This document shows positions 63,239 through 64,000 of a DNA stretch of 64,000 nt, in pieces. Positions within the stretch are counted from its first letter, which is position 1, and each line of letters starts with the position of its first letter. Origin of the DNA: Brevibacterium antiquum CNRZ 918 (GTDB taxonomy: Bacteria; Actinomycetota; Actinomycetes; Actinomycetales; Brevibacteriaceae); NCBI RefSeq assembly GCF_900169145.1, contig NZ_FXZD01000002.1, positions 248,001 through 312,000 on the forward strand, written 5' to 3'. The notes beneath the pieces were generated by a model, which was not told the DNA's origin, ran no database searches, and was given only the letters and a program-made list of their open reading frames with translations. The position numbers were made by a program, and so were the translations under genes.

Positions 63239-64000
63239 TCAAGGACCAAGCAGGGCTAGCGGCACGACAGCGATTCCGTCTTTGCGGCGGTAGGCCGTTG
63301 TGCCCGTGGTGACAACAACCAAGTCGGCGACGCGATCAGGGATCTGCTCTCGGAGCCAATGCAGATGCTTCACATCTGAATCGGAGACATCGGCAGCCAG
63401 CTTGACCTCGATACCGACGATCGCGCCGTCCACGCCTTCGACGATGAGGTCGACTTCTCTGGCGCCCCCATGCAACCGGAGGTGGCTGACCGAGGCTTCG
63501 GCCGCTTGAGCCATGACACGAACGCCCAATGTCACAAGTGACTCGAACAGAGGTCCGGCAAGATGCGCTCCTCTGGGGGACAATAGTGATTCTGCGGTCT
63601 GGTTGAGAAGGTTGGCGGCGAGAGCGGGATCGGCCAAATGATGTTTTGGGGCCTGTTGCAGGCGTCGGTTCGGATTATTGTTCGGCACCCAGCCTGGGAC
63701 TGGGTCGAGGAGCCACAGTTGGCTGAGGTGGTCTCTGTAGGCGATAGTCGTGGTCTTCGCTGGTTGCGTTCCATCACCACCTGTTGTCGTGTCGAGAAGG
63801 CGCGAATATGCCGTTGTCGTTGATGAAGCTGCGGCATAAGCGGCCAGCCACCGTCTGAGTGTTTCTGGACGCCTGACAGTGAATCCTAGGTCAGGCAGGT
63901 CTCTGTCGATGATTCTCTGAAGGTAGGCATCAATCATGCGGCGTTGGACTCGGGGCGCGGTATTCATGATGCCAGGGAATCCGCTGGAAGCGATGGCTCC
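63239..64000 (-). CDS. DUF4143-type protein, C-terminal part (5' end outside window)
   Basis: The visible 253 codons encode the C-terminal part of an ATP-binding protein with a DUF4143 domain: YLQRIIDRDLPDLGF, LLDPVPGWVPNNNP, GPLFESLVTLGVRVMAQAA, and a nuclease-like VDLIVEGVDGAIVGIEVKLAADV tail. The frame is open through the window end, and residues upstream of the ATG at 63967 (SSGFPGI) also look coding, so this ATG is probably not the start. The N-terminal AAA ATPase domain of such proteins would be outside the window. Confidence 0.75.
   Translation of the reverse strand, partial: GAIASSGFPGIMNTAPRVQRRMIDAYLQRIIDRDLPDLGFTVRRPETLRRWLAAYAAASSTTTAYSRLLDTTTGGDGTQPAKTTTIAYRDHLSQLWLLDPVPGWVPNNNPNRRLQQAPKHHLADPALAANLLNQTAESLLSPRGAHLAGPLFESLVTLGVRVMAQAAEASVSHLRLHGGAREVDLIVEGVDGAIVGIEVKLAADVSDSDVKHLHWLREQIPDRVADLVVVTTGTTAYRRKDGIAVVPLALLGP

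Overview
The window is about 64 kb of high-G+C DNA. Its genes are those of an aerobic soil- or surface-dwelling actinobacterium. Gene content points to Micrococcales, and most probably Brevibacterium or a close relative: dimethylglycine oxidase with a GbcAB-type Rieske system, CstA beside a short protein ending in Cys-Cys and an ArsA-like ATPase, a short Arr rifampin ADP-ribosyltransferase, and a fused TAXI-TRAP permease. The genus call is inference. I saw no rRNA, tRNA, CRISPR array, prophage or insertion sequence.

Layout. At 0-3.7 kb there is a cut-off RibD-type reductase, an MFS exporter with its divergent MarR regulator and palindromic operator, and an M20 amidohydrolase. At 3.7-11.7 kb lies a glycine betaine catabolic block. 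GbcA and GbcB oxidise betaine to dimethylglycine, DMGO oxidises dimethylglycine, a formaldehyde dehydrogenase removes released formaldehyde, and a LysR regulator is divergent from gbcA. At 11.8-21.7 kb come an orphan immunity-like gene, a thiolase/SDR chimeric remnant, MOSC, two separate ArsR-SRPBCC pairs, TfoX, a DUF296-YoaK pair, a gamma-glutamyltransferase with its GntR regulator, and a Cds1-like PLP enzyme. At 22-28.8 kb are an amino-acid permease with a UspA protein, then an acyl/CoA block (FAH-family hydrolase, family III CoA-transferase, HMG-CoA lyase, truncated second CoA-transferase). At 28.8-32.2 kb is a SWIM/SNF2 helicase. At 33-41.6 kb is a phosphonate uptake and degradation locus (HpnW-PhnD-PhnC-PhnE-HpnX-HpnZ) with a divergent GntR regulator. 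Two copies of one operator-like motif lie in front of its two transcription units. At 41.7-50.6 kb are an RclA-like flavoprotein, an aldo-keto reductase, the cstA/CC-tail/ArsA operon, a TetR/ketopantoate-reductase pair and a PadR/membrane protein pair. At 50.6-60.1 kb are an MMPL transporter, two related short GNATs, a TAXI-TRAP system with DUF1850, a pirin, an AhpD-like protein and a threonine aldolase. At 60.1-64 kb are a broken MFS gene, arr, an Nramp-like transporter with altered metal motifs, and a DUF4143 protein cut by the window edge.

Gene decay is unusually visible. A thiolase lost an internal block and was fused to an SDR tail. An AhpD-like gene lacks its CxxC segment. An MFS gene lacks the TM2/motif A region and has a frameshift. 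A CoA-transferase is truncated, GMC oxidoreductase and PepSY fragments remain, and cstA needs two single-base corrections. The three frame-breaking differences all lie in short G or C runs, so assembly error must be ruled out.

The most interesting items are the cstA/CC-tail/ArsA operon, the phosphonate locus with its shared operator, the CACCTCGGCG oligomer that is strongly over-represented on both strands, and the GbcB protein with a long acidic insertion and a pentapeptide repeat. Function assignments rest on reading motifs and family memory; no database search was run.
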